A DNA stretch of 64,000 bases from JANQRX01 sp963663975 (GTDB lineage Bacteria; Pseudomonadota; Alphaproteobacteria; Rhizobiales; Kaistiaceae): assembly GCA_963663975.2 (NCBI GenBank), contig CAXXRA010000015.1, positions 682,001 through 746,000 on the forward strand, read 5' to 3'. Numbering within the stretch: the stretch's first letter is position 1; the number at the start of each line of letters is the position of its first letter. Under the pieces are notes generated by a model that saw nothing but the letters and a program-made list of their open reading frames with translations, searched no databases and was not told the origin of the DNA. Positions 35,362 through 44,169 of this stretch are shown one piece after another. The position numbers and the translations under genes are program-made.

Positions 35362-36960
35362 ATGACCACCGCTGCAATCCACGAAGCGCACGATCATCAT
35401 CCCAGCGGGTGGCGACGTTGGGTCTACTCCACCAATCACAAGGACATCGGCACGATGTACCTTGTCTTTGCCATCTTCGGCGGCCTCGTTGGTGGCGCCC
35501 TGTCGCTCGGCATGCGCATGGAACTGCAGGCGCCCGGCATGCAGATCTTCGGCGATCCGCAAATGTTCAACGCCTTTACCACCGCTCACGGCCTGATCAT
35601 GGTCTTTTTCATGGTCATGCCGGCGCTCATCGGCGGCTTCGGCAATTGGATCGTGCCGATCATGATCGGCGCGCCCGACATGGCCTTCCCGCGGATGAAC
35701 AACATATCGTTTTGGCTGCTGCCGCCGGCGCTGACCCTTCTGGTGATATCGCTGTTCATGCCAAGTGCGCCGGGCGCAACCGGCGTCGGCGGCGGCTGGA
35801 CCATCTACCCGCCGCTCTCGACCAGCGGCCAGCCCGGTCCGGCGATGGATTTTGCGATTTTGTCGCTCCATCTGGCCGGCGCGTCTTCAATTCTGGGCGC
35901 TATCAACTTCATCACGACGATCTTCAACATGCGCGCGCCGGGCATGACGCTGCACAAGATGCCGCTGTTCGTGTGGTCGATCCTGGTGACGACGTTCCTG
36001 CTGCTGCTGGCCATACCGGTGCTGGCGGGAGCCATCACCATGCTGCTCACCGACCGCAATTTCGGCACCACCTTCTTCGCCGCCGAAGGCGGCGGCGACC
36101 CGATCCTGTTTCAGCATCTGTTCTGGTTCTTCGGCCATCCCGAGGTCTACATCCTGGTCCTGCCCGCCTTCGGGGTGGTCAGCCAGATCGTCTCGACCTT
36201 TTCGAAGAAGCCGGTGTTCGGCTACATCGGCATGGCCTACGCCATGGTGGCCATCGGCTTCATCGGTTTCGTGGTGTGGGCGCACCACATGTATACGGTC
36301 GGCCTGTCGCTCTCCACGCAGGCCTATTTCGTCGCCGCCACCATGGTGATCGCCGTTCCCACCGGGGTCAAGATTTTCTCCTGGATCGCCACCATGTGGG
36401 GCGGCTCGATCGAGTTCAAGACGCCGATGATGTGGGCGATCGGGTTCATCTTCGTCTTCACGCTTGGTGGGGTGACCGGCATTCAGCTCTCCAATGCCGG
36501 GCTCGACTATGCGCTGCACGATACGTACTACGTCGTCGCCCACTTCCATTACACCATGTCGCTCGGCGCCGTATTCGGGATCTTCGCGGCCTGGTACTAC
36601 TGGTTCCCCAAGATGACCGGCTACCAGTTCAACGAGCGCCTTGGGCAGTTGCATTTCTGGGTGTCGTTCATCGGTGTGAACCTCATCTTCTTCCCGCAGC
36701 ATTTTCTTGGGCTGGCTGGGATGCCGCGGCGCTATGTCGATTACCCGGATGCCTTCGCCGGGTGGAATTTCGTATCGTCGCTGGGATCGTACGTTTCAGC
36801 GCTCGGCGTGTTGATCTTCCTGTACGTTCTGTGGGAGGCGTTCTCCCGCAAACGCGCCGCGGCCGACAATCCGTGGGGCGAGGGCGCCACCACGCTGGAA
36901 TGGATGTTGCCGTCGCCGCCTCCGTTCCACCAGTGGGAAACATTGCCGCGGATCACGTGA
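35362..36960 (+). CDS. coxA: Cytochrome c oxidase subunit I
   Basis: A 532-aa heme-copper oxidase subunit with 12 helices. Visible ligands: FGHPEVYILVLPAFG (His-Tyr pair for CuB), VWAHHMYTVG (CuB His-His) and HDTYYVVAHFHYTMSLGAVF (heme a3 and heme a His). The N-terminus STNHKDIGTMYLVFA and the length are those of aa3-type enzymes. It carries out oxygen reduction and proton pumping. A GGAG lies 8 nt before the ATG. Confidence 0.98.
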   Translation: MTTAAIHEAHDHHPSGWRRWVYSTNHKDIGTMYLVFAIFGGLVGGALSLGMRMELQAPGMQIFGDPQMFNAFTTAHGLIMVFFMVMPALIGGFGNWIVPIMIGAPDMAFPRMNNISFWLLPPALTLLVISLFMPSAPGATGVGGGWTIYPPLSTSGQPGPAMDFAILSLHLAGASSILGAINFITTIFNMRAPGMTLHKMPLFVWSILVTTFLLLLAIPVLAGAITMLLTDRNFGTTFFAAEGGGDPILFQHLFWFFGHPEVYILVLPAFGVVSQIVSTFSKKPVFGYIGMAYAMVAIGFIGFVVWAHHMYTVGLSLSTQAYFVAATMVIAVPTGVKIFSWIATMWGGSIEFKTPMMWAIGFIFVFTLGGVTGIQLSNAGLDYALHDTYYVVAHFHYTMSLGAVFGIFAAWYYWFPKMTGYQFNERLGQLHFWVSFIGVNLIFFPQHFLGLAGMPRRYVDYPDAFAGWNFVSSLGSYVSALGVLIFLYVLWEAFSRKRAAADNPWGEGATTLEWMLPSPPPFHQWETLPRIT

Positions 36961-37002
36961 ATCGGGATGGTCGGCGAGCCGACCGCAATCTCTGGGGTGA
37001 GA

Positions 37003-37941
37003 ATGGCATCATCCGATCGCCTTGAAGCGAAAACCAGCTCTGACACCGACAAACTGCTCGGCGGCGAGGTCGGCGATTATTTTGCGCTGCTCAAGCCGCG
37101 TGTCATGTCGCTGGTGGTTTTCACTGCTTTCGTCGGGCTGATGATTGCCCCCGGCGCGCTTCATCCCGTCATCGGCTTCACGGCGCTGCTCGCAATCGCC
37201 ATCGGTTCCGGTGCCGCCGGCGCCCTCAATATGTGGTTTGACGCCGACATTGATGCCGTGATGCGACGTACCGCCATGCGGCCGGTGCCGGCGGGCCGTG
37301 TCGCTGCCAGTGAAGCGCTGGCGATCGGCGTGATCCTGTCGGTGGGCTCGGTCGCCGTGCTCGGACTGATCACCAACTGGATCGCCGCGGCGTTGTTGGC
37401 GTTGACGATTGTGTTCTACGTGGTGGTCTACACGATGTGGCTGAAGCGCCTGACGCCGCAAAACATCGTGATCGGCGGTGCCGCTGGCGCGATGCCGCCG
37501 GTGATCGGCTGGGCTGCGGTGACCGGTGGCATAAGCGTTGAAAGCGCTCTGCTTTTCGCGATCATCTTTTTGTGGACGCCGCCGCATTTCTGGGCGCTGT
37601 CGCTGTATCGCAGCGACGACTACCGCCGGGCCGGCGTGCCGATGCTTCCGGTGGTGCGCGGCGTAAAGGAGACCAAGCGTCAAATCCTGTTGTATTCGAT
37701 CATCCTTGGGATATTCGCCCCGGCACCGGCGTTGATCGGCATGGCGACGCCGATCTACGGCGTGCTCGCGGCCGCGCTTGGCGTGTTGTTCGTCTGGCTC
37801 GCCTGGCAGACCTGGCGCATGGCCGACGACGATCGCGAGATGCGCCCGGCGCGTCGGTTGTTCGGCTTCTCGCTGCTCTATTTGTTCCTGTTGTTCGCCA
37901 TCCTGCTGGTCGAACAGGGGATAGAACGGGTTATGACATGA
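37003..37941 (+). CDS. ctaB: Protoheme IX farnesyltransferase (heme o synthase)
   Basis: A 312-aa UbiA-type prenyltransferase with about nine helices. The first Asp-rich motif is NMWFDADIDAVMRRTAMRPVP (residues 75-95), and the second conserved region is LWTPPHFWALSLYRSDDYR. It adds a farnesyl group to heme b to make heme o for the oxidase. The ATG at 37003 is preferred to one at 36967. It overlaps the next small gene by 4 bp. Confidence 0.95.
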   Translation: MASSDRLEAKTSSDTDKLLGGEVGDYFALLKPRVMSLVVFTAFVGLMIAPGALHPVIGFTALLAIAIGSGAAGALNMWFDADIDAVMRRTAMRPVPAGRVAASEALAIGVILSVGSVAVLGLITNWIAAALLALTIVFYVVVYTMWLKRLTPQNIVIGGAAGAMPPVIGWAAVTGGISVESALLFAIIFLWTPPHFWALSLYRSDDYRRAGVPMLPVVRGVKETKRQILLYSIILGIFAPAPALIGMATPIYGVLAAALGVLFVWLAWQTWRMADDDREMRPARRLFGFSLLYLFLLFAILLVEQGIERVMT

Positions 37942-38114
37942 GCGTCGACAAGGAGGCTCTGGCCCAGGACCGCATTCGTCTCAGCGCCGCCCAGCAGCGG
38001 CGCCGCCGTTCCCGCTCGGTCGCGCTTGCCCTGATTCTCGGCGGGGTGGTGGCGCTGTTCTACCTGGTGACGGTCGCCAAACTTGGTTCCAACATCCTTG
38101 TTCGCCCGCTGTAG
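37938..38114 (+). CDS. Small membrane protein of the cox cluster (CoxF-like)
   Basis: A 58-aa protein with a basic N-terminal half and one helix (residues 28-50). The ATG overlaps the ctaB TGA (ATGA at 37938), implying translational coupling. Small proteins of this shape, often named CoxF or cytochrome oxidase small assembly protein, sit between ctaB and ctaG in alphaproteobacteria. Confidence 0.8.
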   Translation: MSVDKEALAQDRIRLSAAQQRRRRSRSVALALILGGVVALFYLVTVAKLGSNILVRPL

Positions 38115-38127
38115 GGGCGTTTCCGGC

Positions 38128-38745
38128 ATGACATCGACACCCAGCCCGGCAGCGCCGATCCCGCCGGGGCACCGTTTCGGGCTCACCGCCGCCGCGCTGA
38201 CCGTCTTTGCCGCCGGCATGGTCGGCATGTCTTTCGCCGCTGTACCGCTCTACAACGCATTCTGCCAGGTGACCGGGTACGGCGGCACGACACAGCGCGC
38301 CGAAGCCGGGCCGGGGCACGCGCTCTCGCGGACCGTGGCGGTACGTTTCGATTCCAACATCGGCAACGGCCTGGGCTGGAGTTTCCGGCCCGCCGAGCGG
38401 CAGGTGAAGATCAATGTCGGTGATATCGGCCGGGTCGATTTTATCGCCCGCAACCGGACCGATCGCACGACGACCGGAACCGCGGTCTTCAACGTAACGC
38501 CGGTGGCCGCGGGGGCCTATTTCAACAAGATTTCCTGCTTCTGCTTCACCGAACAGACGCTCGAGCCGGGCGAGTCGGTTGAGATGCCGGTGGTCTTCTT
38601 TGTCGACCCGTCCTTTGCCGAGGATTCTGATCTGGAGAACATCGCGACGATTACGTTGTCCTATACGTTCTACCCGGCGCAACCGGCGTTGGAGGCTGAG
38701 TCCGTTGCCGCCGCCGACGATGAGGCGACCCTCGCGGCGCTGTGA
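38128..38745 (+). CDS. ctaG: Cytochrome c oxidase assembly protein CtaG/Cox11
   Basis: A 205-aa protein with one N-terminal helix (about residues 16-38) and a periplasmic immunoglobulin-like domain. The copper-binding motif CFCF is in NKISCFCFTEQTLEPGE near residue 135. It inserts copper into the CuB site of subunit I. Thirteen base pairs separate it from the preceding small gene. Confidence 0.95.
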   Translation: MTSTPSPAAPIPPGHRFGLTAAALTVFAAGMVGMSFAAVPLYNAFCQVTGYGGTTQRAEAGPGHALSRTVAVRFDSNIGNGLGWSFRPAERQVKINVGDIGRVDFIARNRTDRTTTGTAVFNVTPVAAGAYFNKISCFCFTEQTLEPGESVEMPVVFFVDPSFAEDSDLENIATITLSYTFYPAQPALEAESVAAADDEATLAAL

Positions 38746-38786
38746 CCTGGTGACCGTCGCAACAGATCACGCGGAGACGAAGATTG

Positions 38787-39623
38787 ATGGCTGAGGCGCA
38801 AACCGGCAAGCACCCCTATCACCTCGTCGAGCCGAGCCCATGGCCGATCATCGGGGCCGTTTCGGCATTCGTTCTTGCGCTCGGCGGGATCGCCTTCATG
38901 CACGGCCAGTCGGCCTTGTGGCTGGCGCCGGGCCTGCTCGGAATTGCTTACACCATGATCGCCTGGTGGCGCGACGTGGTAGTCGAGGCCCATGACGGGT
39001 TCCACACGCCGGTCGTCCAGTTCGGTCTGCGCTACGGCATGGTGCTGTTCATCGCCTCGGAGGTCATGTTCTTCGTCGCCTGGTTCTGGGCATTCTTCGA
39101 CGCCTCGATCGCGCCGGACTTCGCCAAGGAATTCGCGCGGGCGGAGTTCAACGGCGGCACCTGGCCGCCCGCCGGCATGGAGATTTTCGACCCGTGGCAT
39201 CTGCCGCTGCTCAACACGCTGATTCTATTGACGTCGGGAACGACGGTGACCTGGGCCCACCACGCGCTCATCGAAAAAGATCGCCGTGGTCTGATTTGGG
39301 GCCTGGTGCTGACCATCGTTCTCGGTCTGATCTTCACCTCGGTTCAGGCCTTTGAGTATGCCAACGCACCGTTCTCGTTCGCCGGCGACATTTACGGCGC
39401 GACCTTCTTCATGGCCACCGGCTTCCACGGCCTGCACGTGCTCATCGGAACGACATTCCTCATCGTCTGTCTGATCCGTGCCGTCCAAGGCCACTTCTCC
39501 CCTGATCAGCATGTCGGGTTCCAGGCTGCCGCCTGGTATTGGCATTTCGTCGATGTCGTTTGGCTGTTCCTGTTCTTCTGCATCTACATTTGGGGCGGCT
39601 CAGGCGGCGTGATCCACGAGTAG
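38787..39623 (+). CDS. coxE: Cytochrome c oxidase subunit III
   Basis: A 278-aa protein with seven helices. Family motifs: YHLVEPSPWPIIG at the N-terminus, GFHTPVVQFGLRYGMVLFI, EVMFFVAWFWAFFDAS and the C-terminal FHGLHVLIGTTFL and WYWHFVDVVWLFLF. It stabilises the oxidase core. The gene is also called ctaE. A TTG directly before the ATG could extend it by one codon. Confidence 0.96.
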   Translation: MAEAQTGKHPYHLVEPSPWPIIGAVSAFVLALGGIAFMHGQSALWLAPGLLGIAYTMIAWWRDVVVEAHDGFHTPVVQFGLRYGMVLFIASEVMFFVAWFWAFFDASIAPDFAKEFARAEFNGGTWPPAGMEIFDPWHLPLLNTLILLTSGTTVTWAHHALIEKDRRGLIWGLVLTIVLGLIFTSVQAFEYANAPFSFAGDIYGATFFMATGFHGLHVLIGTTFLIVCLIRAVQGHFSPDQHVGFQAAAWYWHFVDVVWLFLFFCIYIWGGSGGVIHE

Positions 39624-39688
39624 GCGTGCCACACTTGCCGAACGGTTCATCACAAGACGGCGCGATAAACGCTCACCAGTCCGGCAAT

Positions 39689-39962
39689 CCAGAGCCCTTT
39701 CAACCAACCCTGAGCCATTCTGACGGAGCGATTTTGTGACAAGATCAAGTGAAGGTCCGAAGAGCGTATCTGGATACGGTCAAGGGGATTTGCGCAGGAA
39801 TTGGTGCAAAATAGCCCGTCCCTCGGGGTTTCCGATCGGCGGGCGCCCTACGCCGGAGCGATCTCGGACGATACACAAGCATCGCCCTTCGATCGCCTCG
39901 ACGCCGGATCTCCTGCCGATCACGAAACAGAATTGACCCCGAGTTGGTTGAAATGACTCTAG
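39689..39962 (-). mobile_element. MITE copy 3 (full length, about 274 bp)
   Basis: Ends gagccctttcaaccaaccc and, inverted, gagtcatttcaaccaactc. The orientation is opposite to copies 1 and 5. It lies between coxE and the DUF983 gene, and its right terminal repeat contains the ATG now used by the DUF983 frame. Confidence 0.9.
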
Positions 39963-40295
39963 GCATCAACGGACGGTGTCCGCGCTGCGGCAAGGGCCGA
40001 CTGTTCAACGGATTCCTCACCGTCGCTTCGAAATGTGAGGTGTGCGACCTCGACCTGTCGTTCGCCAAAATCCGATGACGGGCCGGCGGTCTTCATCATG
40101 ATGATCGTTGGTTTCATCGTCGTCGGGCTGGCGTTGTATGTCGAGTTTACGTTCGGCCCGCCCTACTGGGTCCATGCGCTGTTGTGGATTCCCTTGGTCG
40201 TTGGACTTGCGCTGGGTCTGCTCCGCCCGCTGAAGGGTTGGCTGATCGCCCAGCAATACCGTCATCGAGCATCGAGCCGCGGAAGGTCGGATTGA
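39953..40295 (+). pseudogene. DUF983 family protein, frameshifted, start codon within a MITE end
   Basis: The ATG at 39953 lies in the MITE repeat, then NGRCPRCGKGRLFNGFL and the second Cys pair CEVCDLDLSFAK follow. The frame stops at 40076, but a shift of one base in the run caaaat (about 40066-40069) restores SDDGPAVFIMMIVGF, two helices, and the family ending RPLKGWLIAQQYRHRA (stop 40293). One extra A explains it. DUF983 zinc-ribbon membrane proteins usually sit between coxE and surf1, as here. Confidence 0.85.
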
Positions 40296-41104
40296 CCAGG
40301 CCTGACCTCCGGCCGCCGGCTCTGTGGTCGGTTGTTCGCCGACACCTGGCGCTGCTCGTGACCGCCGCGCTGGCCTTGGCGATCCTTGTCTCGCTCGGCA
40401 CCTGGCAATTGCGTCGGCTGGCGTGGAAACAGGACCTGTTGGCGCGGATTGAATCTCGCTTCGACGGTGAGCCGGTGGACCTGTCGCCGGCCGCCGCTTG
40501 GACCGAAGCCGGGTTCGTGGATAAATTCGAATACCGGCCGGTTCGGGTCACCGGCTCTTTCCATCAGCCCGACGCCGGAGCTTCCGATTTCCGCCACTAC
40601 TACGTCTACACGGTTCTATCGGCGCCGCGCGGCCAGGCCGGAGGCCAGGGCTATTGGGTCTTCGACCTGTTTCATCCGACGGTCGGCGGTGCGCTCTACG
40701 TAAATCGAGGTTTTGTCCCTCGGGCCGAGCGGGGAACCGAACTCGGCCCGCCACCTGACGAGGTCACCGTGGTCGGGGTGGTGCGGAAATCATCGGGCGG
40801 AAATTTCTTTACTCCGCGCTGCGAGCGCGCGGACGGAATCTGCTACGCCAGTGACGTTGAGGGTGCCGCCGCACGCGCTCGCCTGTCCGGCGTGGCGCCG
40901 TTTTACCTCGACCTGCGCGAGGATTCGAAGCCCGGGGCGGGGCTGCCGCAAGCCGGGGAGACCAGGGTCCGTTTTCCCAACAACCACCTCCAATATGCCG
41001 TAACCTGGTTTGGCCTGGCCGCGGCGCTGGTCTTTGTCGTCGGGGGATTTTTGCGGAGCGGACTTCGAACCGCCGGGGGATCAGGCGTGACCGGCGACGC
41101 CTGA
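40292..41104 (+). CDS. SURF1 family cytochrome oxidase biogenesis protein
   Basis: A 270-aa protein with helices near both ends (about residues 18-38 and 240-258). SURF1 signatures: LGTWQLRRLAWK after helix 1, YRPVRVTGSF, VNRGFVP near residue 147, and NNHLQYAVTWFGLAAAL at the C-terminal helix. It assists heme a insertion into CoxA. The likely start is TTG 40292, overlapping the DUF983 stop (TTGA), with GGAAGG upstream. Its last 173 bp are repeated at 44516. Confidence 0.9.
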   Translation: MTRPDLRPPALWSVVRRHLALLVTAALALAILVSLGTWQLRRLAWKQDLLARIESRFDGEPVDLSPAAAWTEAGFVDKFEYRPVRVTGSFHQPDAGASDFRHYYVYTVLSAPRGQAGGQGYWVFDLFHPTVGGALYVNRGFVPRAERGTELGPPPDEVTVVGVVRKSSGGNFFTPRCERADGICYASDVEGAAARARLSGVAPFYLDLREDSKPGAGLPQAGETRVRFPNNHLQYAVTWFGLAAALVFVVGGFLRSGLRTAGGSGVTGDA

Positions 41105-41372
41105 CAGCCGCGAGGCGTCGACGCCGAGCAGCGCCAGGGCGCGGTCGTATTTGGCCGGCAAATTCTGGTCGAAAACCAGGTCCGGCCGGGCTGCACAATG
41201 CAGCCAGCCATTGGCCTGGATTTCGGCTTCGAGCTGCCCGGGCGCCCAGCCGGCATAGCCCAGCGCAAGCATGGCGTCGCGCGGTCCGGAGCCGGTTGCA
41301 ATGTCCTTGAGAATCTCGATTGTCGCCGTCAGCGAGATGTTGGCGTCGATCTCCAGGGTCGAGTTTTCGGCG
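40932..41372 (+). repeat. 441-bp direct repeat, copy 1 (surf1 3' end plus yqgE 3' half)
   Basis: Matches 44516-44956 at a constant offset of 3584 bp, with three differences noticed (for example near 41067, 41161 and 41366). Copy 1 keeps surf1 complete and leaves yqgE truncated. Confidence 0.95.
41081..41372 (-). pseudogene. YqgE/AlgH family 3' fragment
   Basis: Encodes the C-terminal half of the intact YqgE at 44665-45276 (from ENSTLEIDANISLTATIE to RLSGVAGHA). Upstream of position 41372 the frame runs into unrelated sequence (up to 41431), marking the insertion edge. Confidence 0.92.
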
Positions 41373-41479
41373 GCTATCTTTTTTGAGACGAAAAAGAATA
41401 CGAGACCTGCCCCCACCTTGGAATTGGCCAACCCGCGAGCATTCCAGGTGGAATCTCAAGCATTCCAGGGTGAGGCCTG

Positions 41480-42382
41480 TTAAATCATTTCCAGAACTAG
41501 GTCGAGGAACGCCCGTACATTCGTCGAGAGGTGACGGTCGCTGGGATAAATCGCGAAGACGCCCATTTCCGAGGTCGCGTATTCGTCGAGAACGGGCTTC
41601 AACCGGCCAGTCCTAAATTCGGTGCGGGCAAGGTCTTCCGGCAAGAGAGCCACCCCCTGCCCGGACAGCGCCGCACGCAATACGTAGGTCATGTTGTCGC
41701 TGGCGACGCGTGCGTTGACCCGGACGGAGACGCCACCCTCCGGCCCACGCAGGCGCCAGACTGCGCCCTCCACAGAAGTTCCGTGCACGACGCTGTCATG
41801 ATTTCGAAGATCGTCCAGATTTTTGGGTTGGTTCCGGTGGCTGAGGTAGTCGGCGCTAGCGCACAGAATCCGTCGGGCCGGTATCAGCTTGCGTGCGATG
41901 AAAGATGAGTCCCGCATTTTTCCTGTGCGGAACGCTAGGTCAATGCGCTGCTCGACTAAATCGATTTTTTGATCGCTCAGCAGCAGTTCGACTTTTGTGT
42001 GGTCGTACCGGTTCAGGAACTCGCCGACCCAATCGGCAAGACCCCCATCGGCGAAGCCGGCCGGCGCAGAAATTCGCAATGTGCCCCTGGGAACCGACCG
42101 CGTTTCATCGACCAGTTGATTGGCGGCGTTAAGCTCGGCCAGGCCCTTGCAGCATTGCTCGTAGTATGCCCTGCCGACTTCGGTCAGCGACAGCTTGCGT
42201 GTAGTTCGGTGGAGCAGGCGGACATCCAGAGCCGCCTCGAGACTGCTGATTTTGCGGCTGACACTGCCCTTGGGAATCCCCAGCGCTTTGGCACCGGCAG
42301 TAAAACTGCCAGCCTTTACTACCCCGGCGAAGACGGCAAGCGCGTTCAGATCGATCACGACGAACTCCATTGATTGACGCAT
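41480..42382 (-). CDS. LysR-family transcriptional regulator
   Basis: A 300-aa regulator: winged helix-turn-helix at residues 9-68 (FAGVVKAGSFTAGAKALGIP, then SVSRKISSLEAAL) and a periplasmic-binding-like effector domain (TLRISAPAGFADGGL onwards). It belongs to the large CrgA/DmlR-like group. It is divergent from the ridA-like gene with 195 bp between starts, so it probably controls that gene. An in-frame ATG at 42370 is equally likely. Confidence 0.9.
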   Translation of the reverse strand: MRQSMEFVVIDLNALAVFAGVVKAGSFTAGAKALGIPKGSVSRKISSLEAALDVRLLHRTTRKLSLTEVGRAYYEQCCKGLAELNAANQLVDETRSVPRGTLRISAPAGFADGGLADWVGEFLNRYDHTKVELLLSDQKIDLVEQRIDLAFRTGKMRDSSFIARKLIPARRILCASADYLSHRNQPKNLDDLRNHDSVVHGTSVEGAVWRLRGPEGGVSVRVNARVASDNMTYVLRAALSGQGVALLPEDLARTEFRTGRLKPVLDEYATSEMGVFAIYPSDRHLSTNVRAFLDLVLEMI

Positions 42383-42577
42383 AGACGAAACAATAAAACG
42401 TAATTACCATGAATTGTGGAATGATAAAATTCCGTGTCTAAGATATTTCCACGTGGAAAATTGCGGAACACCAGACAGTGACATACCGGGCCAACGAGCC
42501 GCTCTTGTCGCCGGCGGACGGGCAAGCAGGACCGCAATTGAACCAACAATGCCGAAACTCATATCGCGGAGAAAAAG
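42383..42577. promoter_or_regulatory. Divergent lysR-ridA control region with palindromes
   Basis: The AT-rich 195-bp gap has a perfect 14-bp palindrome tttccacgtggaaa (42446-42459) and a shorter one, ggaat-N6-attcc (42418-42433). These are candidate regulator-binding sites and promoters for both genes; assignment is inference. Confidence 0.5.
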
Positions 42578-43087
42578 ATGAAGAAATTTAAAGGAATGCT
42601 TGCGGTTGTTGCGACCATCGCGATCACTGGTATGTTGGCGGTCGGCGCGTCGGCCGACGAATTTGAGCTCAAGCGCATTAACCCCGAGACCCTCAACAAA
42701 CACCCCGCCTATTCGCAAGTCACTACTATCACCGGCGACATGAAGCTGGTGTTCGTCGCCGGCCAGGTCGACCGCGCCGTCGACTATATACCGGGCAGCA
42801 ACATATGCCGGAATACGGATTGGCACGGCCAGTTTGTCGGCATGATGGATAATGTCGAGAAAGCCCTCGAGGCAAGCGGCGCGAGTTGGGCCGACGTTGT
42901 TTATGTCCGTTATTTCACGGTCAGCATGGAGGGAATGCTCACCATGTTCCGCGATCCCAAGAACCCAGTGCCGTACTACTGGAAACAAGGCGAGTCGCCG
43001 CCCAGCACGCTGGTCGAGGTGGTCCGGTTGTCTGAACCTTGCCAGTTGATAGAGGCAGATGTCATGGCGGCCATCAAGGGGAATTAA
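42578..43087 (+). CDS. Exported RidA/YjgF-family protein
   Basis: A 169-aa protein with a cleavable signal peptide (residues 1-26, cleavage near ASA-DEF), followed by a RidA-fold domain: VFVAGQVDRAVDY, GQFVGMMDNVEKALEASGAS and STLVEVVRLSEPCQLIEADVMA. Cytosolic RidA hydrolyses reactive enamine/imine intermediates; in exported relatives the substrate is unknown. The SD (ggaga) is 9 nt before the ATG. It is divergent from LysR and is the only other intact cargo gene in the inserted segment. Confidence 0.88.
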   Translation: MKKFKGMLAVVATIAITGMLAVGASADEFELKRINPETLNKHPAYSQVTTITGDMKLVFVAGQVDRAVDYIPGSNICRNTDWHGQFVGMMDNVEKALEASGASWADVVYVRYFTVSMEGMLTMFRDPKNPVPYYWKQGESPPSTLVEVVRLSEPCQLIEADVMAAIKGN

Positions 43088-43303
43088 TACGAACTCGGGG
43101 TCTGCCTACCTCAGTGCCAGCCATGGCGCTCGTAGCCGTCAGTGAAGCACGCTGGCCGCCGTGGGCCCCGCTTCAGCGTAAAGGACCGGGAAGCTTTTCG
43201 CCGACCTGAGGACAGCCGGCTCCGAGCCAGCGGGGCGGACTAAGCGGCGGCTTCTTAGCGTTGACCACAAGACGTCAATCCGCGACGACCTCGAACGGCC
43301 GGG
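43088..43303. other. Intergenic region with a 22-bp direct repeat at its edge
   Basis: No gene seen. At the right edge, gtcaatccgcgacgacctcg occurs at 43274 and again at 43303; on the minus strand both copies would give the ending FEVVAD and a TGA stop, so the end of a frame was duplicated. Confidence 0.5.
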
Positions 43304-43549
43304 TCAATCCGCGACGACCTCGAAGAACGTGGGGAATTTCCCCACATCGAAACCGTCACCGATACGCAAGGCCGGCAAGCGGCCGGCTCGCAAGCCGACG
43401 GTAGCTAGATTTGATCTGCCCTTTTGCCCATTAAACAATTGGGCGGAAAATGGGCGGTTCTGACGCGGGAGCGCTGGCCTGCCAAGGTCCTTCACTGACG
43501 TTGGGGTAACCCGCAGCGTCCTTTTGGGTCCGAAGGCATTTCGGCACCA

Positions 43550-44113
43550 CGACGAGCAACGGCTACTGACGGGTTGCGCTGGTTGGCGCGCCATGGTCGA
43601 ACGCCTCCAAGCTTCCGCGAGATCTTTGCAGGTGGCCAGTTGTACCGGGTCCATTCTTGAGGCTATCCAGTTGCGGCCGGCACATGCCATGTCGCGCCAA
43701 TCGTTAGGTGCGGCGCTGTTGGCGGCGCGGCTATACCAGATGTACGCCGGCACGTCGTACCTGGGGATGCCGTGTCCGTTCGCGTAAAACGCGACGAGTC
43801 TCCCTTGAGTCATGCCATGTCCTTACTCCGCGGCGAGCCGGTACCACCAGGCCGCAACGGCATCGTTTCTCGGCAGCACGCCGCAGATGTCGTAAGCAGC
43901 GGCCAGGCCTATCGGTCTCCCTTGAGTCATGCCATGTCCTTACTCCGCGGCGAGCCGGTACCACCAGGCCGCAACGGCATCGTTTCTCGGCAGCACGCCG
44001 CAGATGTCGTAAGCAGCGGCCAGGTCAAATTGCGCGACGGGATCGCCTGCTTCGGCTCGGTCGTGCGGCGATAGAAGACCCTCGCCATCGCCAAGAATTG
44101 CACCGAGCGGCAT
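43550..44113 (-). pseudogene. Sel1-repeat protein remnant with duplicated nonsense codon
   Basis: From ATG 44113 the frame gives AGDPVAQFDLAAAYDICG, then VLPRNDAVAAWWYRLAAE and a TAA where Sel1 repeats have Gln (EQGH). A 117-bp segment (43798-43914 and 43915-44031) repeats the same unit, including the stop. The frame goes on with MTQGRLVAFYANGHGIPRYD, VPAYIWYSRAA and a C-terminal DLAEAWRR. The pattern is that of Sel1-like repeat proteins (adaptors). Two in-frame stops make it a pseudogene. Confidence 0.7.
43798..44031 (-). repeat. 117-bp tandem duplication within the Sel1 remnant
   Basis: Two copies at an offset of exactly 117 bp are identical over about 110 bp. The length is 39 codons, close to one Sel1 repeat unit. 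Confidence 0.92.
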
Positions 44114-44169
44114 TTTTTATTCTCCCGCGTCGCGGATGCGTGCAGCTTTCGGTCGGCGGTTCATGGGCC

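Noticed and set aside
34114..35871. 585-codon minus-strand frame opposite coxB and coxA
   Set aside because: The plus strand carries unmistakable CoxB/CoxA motifs; the antisense frame is low-complexity and His/Asp/Arg-rich, as expected for a shadow.
35409..37025. 538-codon plus frame overlapping coxA in another frame
   Set aside because: Out-of-frame reading of coxA; no membrane pattern and no family features.
43261..44031. Direct repeats as a CRISPR array
   Set aside because: The 22-bp pair and the 117-bp pair occur only twice each, without regular spacers, and belong to duplicated coding sequence; no cas genes are present.
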